The position numbers and the translations under genes were made by a program. 64,000 bases of DNA from Saccharothrix carnea (GTDB lineage Bacteria > Actinomycetota > Actinomycetes > Mycobacteriales > Pseudonocardiaceae). The first letter of the stretch is position 1. Each line of letters opens with the position of its first letter. Location of the stretch: positions 248,001-312,000 of the forward strand of contig NZ_PYAX01000002.1 of NCBI RefSeq assembly GCF_003014735.1, written 5' to 3'. The notes beneath the pieces are model-generated. The model did no database searches. It saw only the letters and a list, made by a program, of their open reading frames with translations, and had not been told where the DNA came from. This document shows, one piece after another, positions 42,580 through 51,589 of this stretch.

Positions 42580-44873
42580 AGTTCAGCGACGGGTACTGGC
42601 TGCTGCGGCCTGGTGTGGAGGCCGCTCATCCGGTGGAGGTGCGTGACGTCACGGCCGGGAACGGGGAGGTCGTCGTGCACGCGTCGACCCGGCCCATCCG
42701 GCACCGGGGTGACACGCTCAGCGGCCCCGCGGTCACGTTGGGGCTCACCTCGCCGATGGCGGACGTGATCGGGGTGAGGGTCACGCACTTCACCGGTGAG
42801 GCACCGAAGGAGCCGGTGTTCGCGCTGGCCGCCGACAGCGCGCACGAGGCGAAGGTGGTGGAGGACGACGCCGGGGTGGTGATGACCTCGGGTGCGTTGT
42901 CGGTGCGGGTGCACCGGGGCGAGCAGTGGCGGGTCGACTTCACCGCCGATGGGCGCTCGCTGACCAGCAGCGGCACCAAGGGCATCGGCTTCATGACCGT
43001 GGACGGCGTCCACCACGTGCGCGAGCAGTTGACCATGGGTGTGGGTGACACGGTCTACGGGCTGGGGGAGCGGTTCGGGCCGCTGGTCAAGAACGGCCAG
43101 ACGGTGGACATCTGGAACGCCGATGGCGGCACGAGCAGCGAGCAGGCCTACAAGAACGTCCCGTTCTACCTGACCAACGCGGGCTACGGGATCTTCGTCA
43201 ACCACCCCGGGCACGTGTCGTTCGAGGTGGGCTCGGAGGCGGTGTCGAAGGTCCAGTTCAGCGTCGAGGGCCAGACGCTGGAGTACTTCCTCGTCTACGG
43301 ACCCAGCCCGCGCGAGATCCTGCGCAAGTACACCGCGCTGACCGGGCGCCCGGCGTTGCCGCCGGCGTGGTCGTTCGGGCTGTGGCTGTCGACGTCGTTC
43401 ACCACCTCCTACGACGAGGAGACGGTGTCGGGGTTCATCGACGGCATGCTGCAGCGGGACCTGCCGTTGAGCGTGTTCCACTTCGACTGCTTCTGGATGC
43501 GCGAGTTCCACTGGTGCGACTTCGAGTGGGACCCGCGCACGTTCCCGGACCCGGTCGGCATGTTGGAGCGGCTGCGCGCCCGCGGCCTGCGGATCTCGGT
43601 GTGGATCAACCCCTACATCGCGCAGCGGTCGCCGTTGTTCGCCGAGGGCAAGGCGAACGGCTACCTGCTGCGCAAGCCCAACGGCGACGTGTGGCAGTGG
43701 GACCTGTGGCAGCCGGGCATGGCGCTGGTGGACTTCACCAACCCGGCCGCCCGCGCCTGGTACTCGGCCAAGCTGGACGCGTTGCTGGCCCAGGGCGTGG
43801 ACTGCTTCAAGACCGACTTCGGCGAGCGCGTCCCCACCGATGTGGTCTACCACGACGGCTCCGACCCGGAGCGCATGCACAACCACTACACGCACCTGTA
43901 CAACCAGACGGTGTTCGAGGTGCTGCGCAAGCGGCGCGGTGACGGTGACGCGGTGGTGTTCGCCCGCTCCGCGACGGCGGGTTCGCAGCAGTTCCCGGTG
44001 CACTGGGGCGGTGACTGCGAGGCCACCTACGAGTCGATGGCCGAGAGCCTGCGGGGTGGGTTGTCGCTGGGCATGTCCGGGTTCGGCTACTGGAGCCACG
44101 ACATCGGCGGCTTCGAGGGCACGCCCTCGGCGGCGCTGTTCAAGCGCTGGATCGCATTCGGCCTGCTGTCCTCGCACAGCCGCCTGCACGGCAGCTCCTC
44201 CTACCGCGTGCCGTGGCTGTTCGACGAGGAGTCGGTCGACGTGCTGCGGCGGTTCGTCAAGCTGAAGCTGCGGCTGATGCCCTACCTCGACGGTGCCGCG
44301 CGGCAGGCCTCGACCGAGGGCGTGCCGATGATGCGCGCGATGGTGGTCGAGTTCCCCGACGACCCCGGCTGCGCGCACCTCGAACGCCAGTACATGCTCG
44401 GTGACGACCTGCTGGTCGCACCCGTGTTCTCCGACGACGGCGACGTGTCCTACTACGTCCCCGAGGGCGCCTGGACCCACCTGCTGACCGGCGAGACCGT
44501 GCAGGGCCCGCGCTGGGTCCGCGACCGCTGCGACTTCCTCACCGCACCGGTCCTCGTGCGCCCCGACACGATCCTGCCGGTCGGCGCGGTGGACGACCGG
44601 CCCGACTACGACTACGCCGAGGGCGTCACGCTGCAGGTCTACCAACTGGCCGATGGCGACCACGTCACGGTGGTCGGCGGCGCGACGTTCCGCACCCACC
44701 GCGGCGGCGACGAGATCCGCGTCGAGGCCGAGAACGCACCGTCGAGTTGGCGGCTGCTGCTCGTCGGCGCGCAGGCGATCGACGCCGTGGACGGTGGCAC
44801 GGTCGGCGAACACCCTGACGGAGTGCTCATCAGCGCCGAGAGCGGCGCCCTGACCCTGCGAGGGATCCGATGA
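42576..44873 (+). CDS. yicI: GH31 alpha-xylosidase (YicI-like)
   Basis: A 765-residue cytoplasmic enzyme without signal peptide. The nucleophile is D414 in CFKTDFGERVPTD and the acid/base D480 in HWGGDCEATYESM, nearly the same numbering as Escherichia coli YicI (D416/D482). FHFDCFWMREFHWCDFEWD is the alpha-xylosidase signature. It removes alpha-1,6-xylosyl units from the non-reducing end of imported xyloglucan oligosaccharides. It is translationally coupled to the permease before it and to the GH35 gene after it. Together with GH3 and GH35 it covers the three sugars of xyloglucan side chains and backbone. Confidence 0.95.
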   Translation: MKFSDGYWLLRPGVEAAHPVEVRDVTAGNGEVVVHASTRPIRHRGDTLSGPAVTLGLTSPMADVIGVRVTHFTGEAPKEPVFALAADSAHEAKVVEDDAGVVMTSGALSVRVHRGEQWRVDFTADGRSLTSSGTKGIGFMTVDGVHHVREQLTMGVGDTVYGLGERFGPLVKNGQTVDIWNADGGTSSEQAYKNVPFYLTNAGYGIFVNHPGHVSFEVGSEAVSKVQFSVEGQTLEYFLVYGPSPREILRKYTALTGRPALPPAWSFGLWLSTSFTTSYDEETVSGFIDGMLQRDLPLSVFHFDCFWMREFHWCDFEWDPRTFPDPVGMLERLRARGLRISVWINPYIAQRSPLFAEGKANGYLLRKPNGDVWQWDLWQPGMALVDFTNPAARAWYSAKLDALLAQGVDCFKTDFGERVPTDVVYHDGSDPERMHNHYTHLYNQTVFEVLRKRRGDGDAVVFARSATAGSQQFPVHWGGDCEATYESMAESLRGGLSLGMSGFGYWSHDIGGFEGTPSAALFKRWIAFGLLSSHSRLHGSSSYRVPWLFDEESVDVLRRFVKLKLRLMPYLDGAARQASTEGVPMMRAMVVEFPDDPGCAHLERQYMLGDDLLVAPVFSDDGDVSYYVPEGAWTHLLTGETVQGPRWVRDRCDFLTAPVLVRPDTILPVGAVDDRPDYDYAEGVTLQVYQLADGDHVTVVGGATFRTHRGGDEIRVEAENAPSSWRLLLVGAQAIDAVDGGTVGEHPDGVLISAESGALTLRGIR

Positions 44874-47680
44874 GGCTGTTGGCGGTCGTGCTCGTGCTGC
44901 TGGGCTCGCTGACCGCGACCGCCCCGGTGGTCGCGGCCCCGGTGTCGGACGGCAAGCGGCACGAGGTCTCCTACGACAGGTACTCGCTGACGGTGGACGG
45001 CGAGCGGGTCATGCTGTGGTCGGGGGAGTTCCACTACTTCCGGCTGCCCAGCCCCGAGCTGTGGCGCGACGTGCTGGAGAAGATCCGGGCCGCCGGGTTC
45101 ACGGGCGTGTCGCTGTACTTCCACTGGGGCTACCACTCGCCATCACCGGGCGTGTACGACTTCACCGGCGTGCGGGACGTGGACCGGTTGCTGCGCATGG
45201 CCGACGAGCTCGGCCTGTACGTGGTCGCCAGGCCCGGGCCGTACATCAACGCCGAGACCAGCGGCGGCGGTTTCCCGGCGTGGCTGAAGACGGTCGAGGG
45301 CCGGGCGCGGTCCAGCGACCCCGGCTACACCGCGGCGTACACCGACTGGCTCAACCGCATCAACCCGATCATCGCCCGGCACACCGTCAGCCGCGGCGGT
45401 TCGGTGATCGCCTACAACGTCGAGAACGAGTACGCGGTCAACGTCGACCCGGCCTACATGGAGAACCTCCAGAAGCTCGCCCGTGACTCGGGTATCGACG
45501 TGCCGATCGTGCACAACAACTGCTGCGGCGGCGCCCTGGCGAACTGGTCGTCCGGGCAGGGCGCGGTGCAGATCCCCGGCGTCGACGACTACCCGCAGTC
45601 GTTCGAGTGCCACAACCCGGACGCCTGGGGCCCGTGGGGCGATGGTGTCACGCGCAGGCTGCGCGACGACGCGCCGGTGTACGCCGCCGAGTACCAGGCG
45701 GGCGCGATCGACCTGAACAACGCCGGGTACGACAAGTGCCGTGAGCTGACCGGCCCGGCCTACATGAAGGTGTTCTACAAGAACAACGCCATCACCAGCG
45801 GTGCCACCATGTTCGGCTACTACATGACGTTCGGCGGCACGTCGTGGGGCTGGCTCCCGCAGCCGAACGACGTCTACACCTCCTACGACTACGGCTCGGC
45901 GATCACCGAGTCGCGTCAGCTCACCGCCAAGTACGACGAGTTCAAGCGGCAGGGCTACTTCATGACCTCGGTCGCGCCGCTGACCAAGACCGACCAGGCG
46001 ACCGCACCCGTGCCCGCCGACCCCGCGGTGGGCACGGTGGCGCGGGCCAACCCGGACACCGGGACGCAGTTCGTGCTGGTGCGGCAGGCCGACCGGGCGG
46101 GCACCGGCGACCTCGCCACGACGCTGGACTGGGCCACCCCGGACGGCCGCTACCAGGTGCCGGTGCGGGTCGACGGCCGCGACGCCAAGATCCTCGTCGC
46201 CGGGTACGACCTGGGCGGGCAGCGGCTGGTGTGGTCGAACTCCGAGATCCTGACCCACGTGGACGTGTCGGGCCGGGACGTGGCCGTGCTCTACGGCCGG
46301 GACGGCGAACAGGGCTCGACCGTCCTGCGCTACGCCTCGGCGCCGACCGTGAAGGTGCTCGAAGGCCAGGTCCGCAGCTCCTACGACAACGGTGACCTGC
46401 GGCTGGACTACACCCACACCGGGCTCTCCCGGGTGCTGGTCACCGGTGGCGGGCGACAGCCGATGCTGCTGATGCTCGGCACCGACGAGACCGCCGCGCG
46501 GTTCTGGCGCCAGGACACCGCGGCCGGGCCGGTGCTCGTCCGCGGCACGTCGCTGGTCCGGTCCGCCGAGGTCAGGGGCGACCGGGTGGCGCTGCGTGCC
46601 GACACCGACCGCGCGACCGACGTCGAGGTGTTCGCCCCGGCGCGGCACCTGTCCGTCGGCGGACGTCCGGTGCCCGTGCGGCACACCGCCAGTGGCTCCC
46701 TGCTCGGCTCGCTGCCGGGGCCGGCCCAGGTGCGGCTGCCCGAGCTGACCGACTGGCAGTACCGGCCGGAAGCACCCGGCCAGGGTGAGTCCGGCTGGAC
46801 CGCGGCCGACAAGACCACCACGGCCAGCCCGATCAAGCCCAAGACGCTGCCGGTGCTCTACGCCGACGAGTACGGCCACCACAACGGCAACGTCTGGTAC
46901 CGCGGCCGGTTCACCGCCACCGGGGCGGAGAAGACGGTCTCGGTCAACGCGATCACCGGCAGGCGCGGCCACTACCTGGTCTGGCTCAACGGGCGTTACC
47001 TCGGCTCCGCCGCGGGTGGCACGCAGGCCGACTCGGAGCCGGTCAACCCCGATCCCGGACGCGGTGACTTCACGGTGCCCGAAGGGTTGCTCGCCGCCGG
47101 GCAGCGGGCGGAGCTGACCGTGCTGGTCGGGAACATGGGCCACAACGACGACTGGACGGCCGACGACGTGCGCCACAAGCAGCCACGCGGGTTGTTCGGG
47201 GTGGTGGTCGAGGGCTCGACCGCGCCGATCTCGTGGCAGATCCGGGGTTCGCGGCCCACGGACGGGGAACGCGGCCCGATGAACACCGGTGGCCTGCACG
47301 GCGAACGCGCGGGCTGGCACCTGCCCGGCTCGGGCGGATGGCAGCGCACACCGGGTGAGCTGACGCCGGGCGTGTCCTGGTACCGCACGAACTTCGAGCT
47401 GGACCTGCCGCGCGGGCACGACGTGTCGCTCGGCCTGAGGTTCGAAGACGCCACCGCCCGCGGCTACCGGGTGCTGATGTTCGTCAACGGCTGGAACATG
47501 GGCCAGTACCTCAACGGCGTCGGTCCCCAGCGGGAGTTCGTGCTGCCGCGGGGCGTGCTGCGTGACCACAACACGCTCACCTTCGCCGTGATCGCGACCG
47601 AGGCGGCGCAGGGTGACCCCGGGAAGGTGAGCCTGGTGACCCTAGGCAACCACCGGACCGGTGCTGCCGCGGGCCGTTAG
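44870..47680 (+). CDS. secreted GH35 beta-galactosidase
   Basis: A 936-residue exported enzyme. A short signal (LLAVVLVLLGSLTATAPVVAA) precedes the GH35 barrel. SGEFHYFRLPSPELWRDVLE, RPGPYINAE and YNVENEY hold the acid/base E187; the nucleophile is probably E274 (AAEYQAG). C-terminal jelly-roll domains (WYRGRFTATG, FVNGWNMGQYLNGVGPQREF) are those of long GH35 enzymes. It should trim terminal galactose from xyloglucan side chains outside the cell before uptake. It starts within the GH31 stop (ATGA). The last 39 bases overlap the convergent LacI gene. Confidence 0.93.
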   Translation: MRLLAVVLVLLGSLTATAPVVAAPVSDGKRHEVSYDRYSLTVDGERVMLWSGEFHYFRLPSPELWRDVLEKIRAAGFTGVSLYFHWGYHSPSPGVYDFTGVRDVDRLLRMADELGLYVVARPGPYINAETSGGGFPAWLKTVEGRARSSDPGYTAAYTDWLNRINPIIARHTVSRGGSVIAYNVENEYAVNVDPAYMENLQKLARDSGIDVPIVHNNCCGGALANWSSGQGAVQIPGVDDYPQSFECHNPDAWGPWGDGVTRRLRDDAPVYAAEYQAGAIDLNNAGYDKCRELTGPAYMKVFYKNNAITSGATMFGYYMTFGGTSWGWLPQPNDVYTSYDYGSAITESRQLTAKYDEFKRQGYFMTSVAPLTKTDQATAPVPADPAVGTVARANPDTGTQFVLVRQADRAGTGDLATTLDWATPDGRYQVPVRVDGRDAKILVAGYDLGGQRLVWSNSEILTHVDVSGRDVAVLYGRDGEQGSTVLRYASAPTVKVLEGQVRSSYDNGDLRLDYTHTGLSRVLVTGGGRQPMLLMLGTDETAARFWRQDTAAGPVLVRGTSLVRSAEVRGDRVALRADTDRATDVEVFAPARHLSVGGRPVPVRHTASGSLLGSLPGPAQVRLPELTDWQYRPEAPGQGESGWTAADKTTTASPIKPKTLPVLYADEYGHHNGNVWYRGRFTATGAEKTVSVNAITGRRGHYLVWLNGRYLGSAAGGTQADSEPVNPDPGRGDFTVPEGLLAAGQRAELTVLVGNMGHNDDWTADDVRHKQPRGLFGVVVEGSTAPISWQIRGSRPTDGERGPMNTGGLHGERAGWHLPGSGGWQRTPGELTPGVSWYRTNFELDLPRGHDVSLGLRFEDATARGYRVLMFVNGWNMGQYLNGVGPQREFVLPRGVLRDHNTLTFAVIATEAAQGDPGKVSLVTLGNHRTGAAAGR

Positions 47681-48649
47681 CCGGGGTGGCAGCAGCCGGA
47701 CCTCGGGTTCGGCGTGGCCGTCGAGCTGGCGCATCGCCAGTTCGACGGCCAGCCGGCCGAGTTCCACCGCCGGCAGGTCCACCGAGGACAGCGGCACGGC
47801 CTGCGCCTGCGCCACGTCCGCCGGGCAGACCGCCAGCACGGAGATGTCCCGCGGCACCCGCAGGTCGCGCTTCGCCAGCTCCGACAACAGCGGGCCGAGG
47901 ATGGCCTCGTTGTGCACCACCAGCCCGGTGACCGGGGTGCGGCGGTCCAGCAGCCCGTCCAGGCAGTCGCGCAGGCCGTCGTAGGTGGGCACGCAGGCCA
48001 GCGCGTCGGCCTCCACGCCGCGGCTCGCGGCCGTCGCCCGGAACCCGCTGAGGAACCGACCGGCGTAGCTCGTGCCGCGCTGGTAGACGGCGGGGGAGGG
48101 GCCGATGAGCGCGATGTCGCGGTGACCGAGGTCGGCCAGGTGGTGCACGCAGTCCGCACCGGCGGCGGTGAAGTCGAGGTCGACGCAGGTCAGCTCGTAG
48201 GGGTGGTCCGGCACGCCGATCAGCACCGCCGGCCGGGCCAGTTCGCGCAGCACGGGCACCCGCGGCTCGGCCGCTTCGACGTCCATCACGATGATCGCGT
48301 CGGCGAGGGAGGAGGCCACCACCCGGTGGAGCCCTTCCGCGCCCTCGTCCGCGGTGAGCAGCAGCACGTCGTGGTCGTGCGAGCGGGCCTCGGTGACCGT
48401 GGCGGTGACGAACTGCATGACCACGGGGACGTTCAGGTCGGTGCGCAGCGGCACGACCAGGGCGACCACGTTCGTGCGGTTGCTCGCCAGCGCCCGTGCG
48501 CCCGCGTTCGGGCGGTAGCCGAGCTGGGCGATGCTGTGGTGCACGCGGCGCCTGGTGGTCTCCGAGATCGAGCGCTTGCCGGACAGCACGTACGACACGG
48601 TGCTGGGCGAGACTCCGGCGGCCCGGGCGACGTCGGCGATCGTGACCAT
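47642..48649 (-). CDS. LacI-family transcriptional regulator of the xyloglucan operon
   Basis: A 335-residue repressor. VTIADVARAAGVSPSTVSYVL is the LacI HTH, followed by the hinge helix (PNAGARALASNRTNVVALV) and the two-lobe sugar-binding core. ATG 48649 gives the canonical N-terminus. No Shine-Dalgarno precedes it and a TACTAT -10 (48664-48659) ends 10 bases upstream, so the mRNA may be leaderless. It is convergent with the operon, overlapping GH35 by 39 bases. Likely operators are the palindromes at 36618 and 48795, and the inducer an oligosaccharide of the pathway. Confidence 0.92.
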   Translation of the reverse strand: MVTIADVARAAGVSPSTVSYVLSGKRSISETTRRRVHHSIAQLGYRPNAGARALASNRTNVVALVVPLRTDLNVPVVMQFVTATVTEARSHDHDVLLLTADEGAEGLHRVVASSLADAIIVMDVEAAEPRVPVLRELARPAVLIGVPDHPYELTCVDLDFTAAGADCVHHLADLGHRDIALIGPSPAVYQRGTSYAGRFLSGFRATAASRGVEADALACVPTYDGLRDCLDGLLDRRTPVTGLVVHNEAILGPLLSELAKRDLRVPRDISVLAVCPADVAQAQAVPLSSVDLPAVELGRLAVELAMRQLDGHAEPEVRLLPPRLTARGSTGPVVA

Positions 48650-48658
48650 CGGTGGATC

Positions 48659-48664
48659 ATAGTA
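48659..48664 (-). promoter_or_regulatory. -10 element TACTAT of the LacI gene
   Basis: Read on the minus strand, TACTAT ends 10 bases before the ATG, placing the transcription start at or next to the start codon. Confidence 0.45.
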
Positions 48665-48794
48665 CTTCGGCGTCGCCGCGAGGCCGCGGAGGATCCATTG
48701 TGGACCTGAGTATCGCGGCCCCTCGCTAAGAGCGTTAACAGACAGTGATCGCCAGCCGCGCCAACCACTCAACTGGAACGATCCACCAGGCCAA

Positions 48795-48806
48795 GTTAGC
48801 GCTAAC
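48795..48806. promoter_or_regulatory. palindrome GTTAGCGCTAAC, LacI-type operator
   Basis: A perfect 12-bp palindrome 146 bases upstream of the LacI start. A degenerate copy, AGAGCGTTAACAG (48729-48741), lies nearer the promoter; both are followed by an ACAGAYA.. stretch. Probably autoregulatory; the flanks differ from the GH3 operator. Confidence 0.6.
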
Positions 48807-49162
48807 AGATACTGTTGAAGCCAACGGAACCGAACAGCAGGCCCCGGCCCGGGCGATGCGGTGCGATCACCCGATCGACAGCCTCGAGCGACGTGATCGC
48901 CGAGTGCGGCTGGAGTGCGCGGCTGGAGTGCGCGGTGATCTGCGGCGGCCCGCGGGTGGGCCTTCCTGTCATTCGGTCAATCCGTTCGGGATGTCCGGCC
49001 CTGTCGAATATCGGCCATTCGGTCTAGTTGTCTGCTGTTGGTGGCCCAATTGCGGAATGGTCAATGAAGTATCTGCGGAACATATTTCCATCCAAGGTGT
49101 ACTCGGCTAGTGTCATGTGCGATCCACCCGTCAACTGTTTCCTGCAGGATCGAGGATGGGGT

Positions 49163-50551
49163 ATGGGGGCACGTGACCTGACGCCCGGCCAGGTCGCCTA
49201 TCGGGAGGCCGGGAAGGTGCCCACGGTTCCACCGTGGAACCCGGCCAATCTGACGGCTTTCCGAAGGCGGCCGTTGGAGTACCTGGCCGATTGTGCGGGC
49301 AAGCACGGCGACTTATTCCGGTTCCACGTGCTCGGCCTGCCCATGATAATGGTGAACAACCCGGCCAACATCGAGCACGTACTGGTGCACAACTCCGAGA
49401 ACTACGACCGGAATGCGCCGCTGTTCCGGGTCACCAGACCGGTGTTGGGAAACGGTCTCATCGGCAGTTCGGGTGGCGAACAATACCGCAGGCAGCGCAA
49501 GCTGATGCAACCCCACTTCCGGCCCGGTGTCGTCCTCAAGTTCACCGGCAACATGACGGACGAGATCGACGCGCTGATCGACGCCTGGCTGCCGCGGGCC
49601 GATGGCGATCAGGTCGTCAACGTCACCGACGACGTCGGCCAGGTGGCGCTGCGGATCGTCAACCGGTCGCTGTTCACCGCCGCGGTCGGGCACGCGGCCC
49701 AGCAGTTCGAGCGGGACTTCGCCGCGCTCAACGAGATCCTCGCCGGGTTCTTCTCGATGCCGTTCCCGCCGCTGAACACCCCCGGCAGGCGCAGGCGTCG
49801 GATGCGCGAGGCGATCGACAGGATGCACGGGTTCGTCTCGTCGTTCATCGAGCGCAGGCTCGCCGGTGAGGAGGAAGCCGACGACCTCCTCTCGATGCTC
49901 ATGTCGGCGACCCACGACGACACGAACCAGTACATGGACGTCGAACAGCTGCGCGACGAGGTCCTCAACCTGGTCATCGGCGCGTTCGAGACCACCACCA
50001 ACGCCGCTTCCTGGGCGCTGTACCTGCTGGCCACCCACCCCGAGGCGCAGGAACGGCTCTTCGCCGAGGTGCGGACCCACCTCGGCGACCGGACTCCCAC
50101 CTACGCCGACCTCGGTCAGCTGTCCTACACGCGTTCGGTCGTCGAGGAGACGCTGCGGCTGTACTCCCCGGCGTACCAGACGATGCGCCACTGCGTCGCC
50201 GACGACGTCATCGCGGGCAAGCGCATTCCGGCCGGCGCCAACATCTACATCAACAGCTACCTGATGCACCGGCACCCGGACTTCTGGACCGACCCGGAGT
50301 CGTTCGACCCCGACCGGTTCTCGCCGCAGCGGTCGGCGGGCAGGCCCAAGCACGCTTTCATCCCGTTCGGCAGCGGACCGCGCATCTGCATCGGCAAGCA
50401 CTTCGCCATGGCGGAGTTGCAGCTGATCGTGGCGATGATCGTCCGGAGGTTCCGGGTCCTGGTACCCGCCGGGCAACCGCCGGTCGAGCCTCAACCGCTG
50501 ATCACCCTGCACCCCAAGGACGGCGTGCGCTTGACCCTGCTGTCCCGCTGA
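49163..50551 (+). CDS. cytochrome P450 of the terpene cluster
   Basis: A 462-residue P450. The heme-thiolate loop FGSGPRICIGKHFA places the ligand at C409. EETLRLYSPA is the ExxR motif and NLVIGAFETTTNAASW the oxygen-binding I helix, with F in place of the usual G-H/G-D before ETT. It resembles the class of P450s paired with terpene synthases. ATG 49163 follows GAGGATGGGG; the frame upstream to 49028 lacks family sequence. The terpene synthase starts 27 bases after its stop, so it should oxidise that enzyme's hydrocarbon product, with electrons from ferredoxins encoded elsewhere. Confidence 0.92.
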   Translation: MGARDLTPGQVAYREAGKVPTVPPWNPANLTAFRRRPLEYLADCAGKHGDLFRFHVLGLPMIMVNNPANIEHVLVHNSENYDRNAPLFRVTRPVLGNGLIGSSGGEQYRRQRKLMQPHFRPGVVLKFTGNMTDEIDALIDAWLPRADGDQVVNVTDDVGQVALRIVNRSLFTAAVGHAAQQFERDFAALNEILAGFFSMPFPPLNTPGRRRRRMREAIDRMHGFVSSFIERRLAGEEEADDLLSMLMSATHDDTNQYMDVEQLRDEVLNLVIGAFETTTNAASWALYLLATHPEAQERLFAEVRTHLGDRTPTYADLGQLSYTRSVVEETLRLYSPAYQTMRHCVADDVIAGKRIPAGANIYINSYLMHRHPDFWTDPESFDPDRFSPQRSAGRPKHAFIPFGSGPRICIGKHFAMAELQLIVAMIVRRFRVLVPAGQPPVEPQPLITLHPKDGVRLTLLSR

Positions 50552-50578
50552 CGTTCTTCCCCCGCTTGGAGCGCAACC

Positions 50579-51589
50579 GTGACCACACCCGACCCTCGGG
50601 CGGCTTTGGCCTGCCCGTTTCCGGCCAAACTGCACCCAGCCGTCCACACGGCACGCTCGCACGTGGACGACTGGGTGGTCTCGGCGGGCATCGTGCGCAA
50701 GCCCGCTTCCCTGGCACGCTTCGCCAACGCCGACTTCGCCGGTTTCGCCGCCGCGACCTACCCCGACACCGATGTGACGGGTGTGTTGCTCATGGCGGAC
50801 TGGTTCGCGTGGCTCTTCCTCGTGGACGACGAACTCGACGACGGGATCACCGGAACCCGCCCGGACCACATCGGCGCCGTGCTGGCCGACATCGCCACCA
50901 CGCTGCGTGCCCCGGACGACGCGAGCGCGGTCCCGGTCGGGAACACGGGCGCGGTGCGGGCGCTCGGCGACCTGTGGGCCAGGACGGCGCCGCGGGCCAC
51001 GCCGGGCTGGCGGCGCCGGTTCGGCGCCCACGTCGGCGAGTGCTTCACCGCCGCCGCGTGGGAGGCGAACAACCGGGTGCACGACGTCGTGCCCGGCGAG
51101 GCCGTGTACGTCGAGCGACGCAGGCACACCGGCGCGATCTACGTCTGCATGGACCTGATCGAACCGATGCGCGACACCGAACTGCCCGACGACGTGCTGG
51201 CCGACCCCGTCTTCCGGGACGCGCTCGACGCCGCGTGCGACGTGGTGTGCTGGACCAACGACGTGTTCTCGCTGGAGAAGGAGCGCAGGCTCGGCGAGTG
51301 GCACAACCTGGTCGCCGTGGTCGGGCACGCCCGCGGCCTGTCGGACCAGGACGCGCTGCCGTTGGCCTGCGACATGATCGACGCTCGCACGGCCGAGTAC
51401 GTCGAGCACGAGGCCGCGCTGCTCGCGGAGTTCGACACCGAACCCGTCCGCCGCTACGTCGAAGGCATGCGCACGTGGATCCGGGGCAACCTCGACTGGT
51501 CGCGGGCGACGCACCGCTACCGCGAAGGCGCCTCCGACGAGCACACCAGCCGCTATCTCGAGCCGAGCCTGATGGGAGGGTCGTCGTGA
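50579..51589 (+). CDS. class I terpene synthase
   Basis: A 336-residue all-helical cyclase. The metal-binding motifs are DDELDD (residues 83-88) and NDVFSLEKE (227-235, NDxxSxxKE), and the conserved C-terminal Arg-Tyr pair is in ATHRY near 313-314. These hold three Mg2+ and the diphosphate and start carbocation cyclisation. GTG 50579 is preceded by GGAG at nine bases. It overlaps the polyprenyl synthase gene by four bases. Since the neighbouring synthase makes C15 or longer chains, the product may be a sesqui-, di- or sesterterpene; which one cannot be told from sequence alone. Confidence 0.93.
   Translation: MTTPDPRAALACPFPAKLHPAVHTARSHVDDWVVSAGIVRKPASLARFANADFAGFAAATYPDTDVTGVLLMADWFAWLFLVDDELDDGITGTRPDHIGAVLADIATTLRAPDDASAVPVGNTGAVRALGDLWARTAPRATPGWRRRFGAHVGECFTAAAWEANNRVHDVVPGEAVYVERRRHTGAIYVCMDLIEPMRDTELPDDVLADPVFRDALDAACDVVCWTNDVFSLEKERRLGEWHNLVAVVGHARGLSDQDALPLACDMIDARTAEYVEHEAALLAEFDTEPVRRYVEGMRTWIRGNLDWSRATHRYREGASDEHTSRYLEPSLMGGSS

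Larger units (their letters stand above)
48650..49162. other. 513-base divergent intergenic region, LacI gene to P450 gene
   Basis: The left part holds the LacI promoter and operators. GCGGCTGGAGTGC occurs twice in tandem at 48906-48931. From about 48960 the sequence is clearly less GC-rich and the P450 frame is open, but without family similarity before 49163. TAGTGT (49108-49113) could be the -10 of the terpene cluster. I see no gene in it. Confidence 0.5.

Noticed and set aside
48906..48931. Tandem 13-bp duplication as a regulatory site
   Set aside because: Only two direct copies, no symmetry, and far from both promoters; probably a replication slip.
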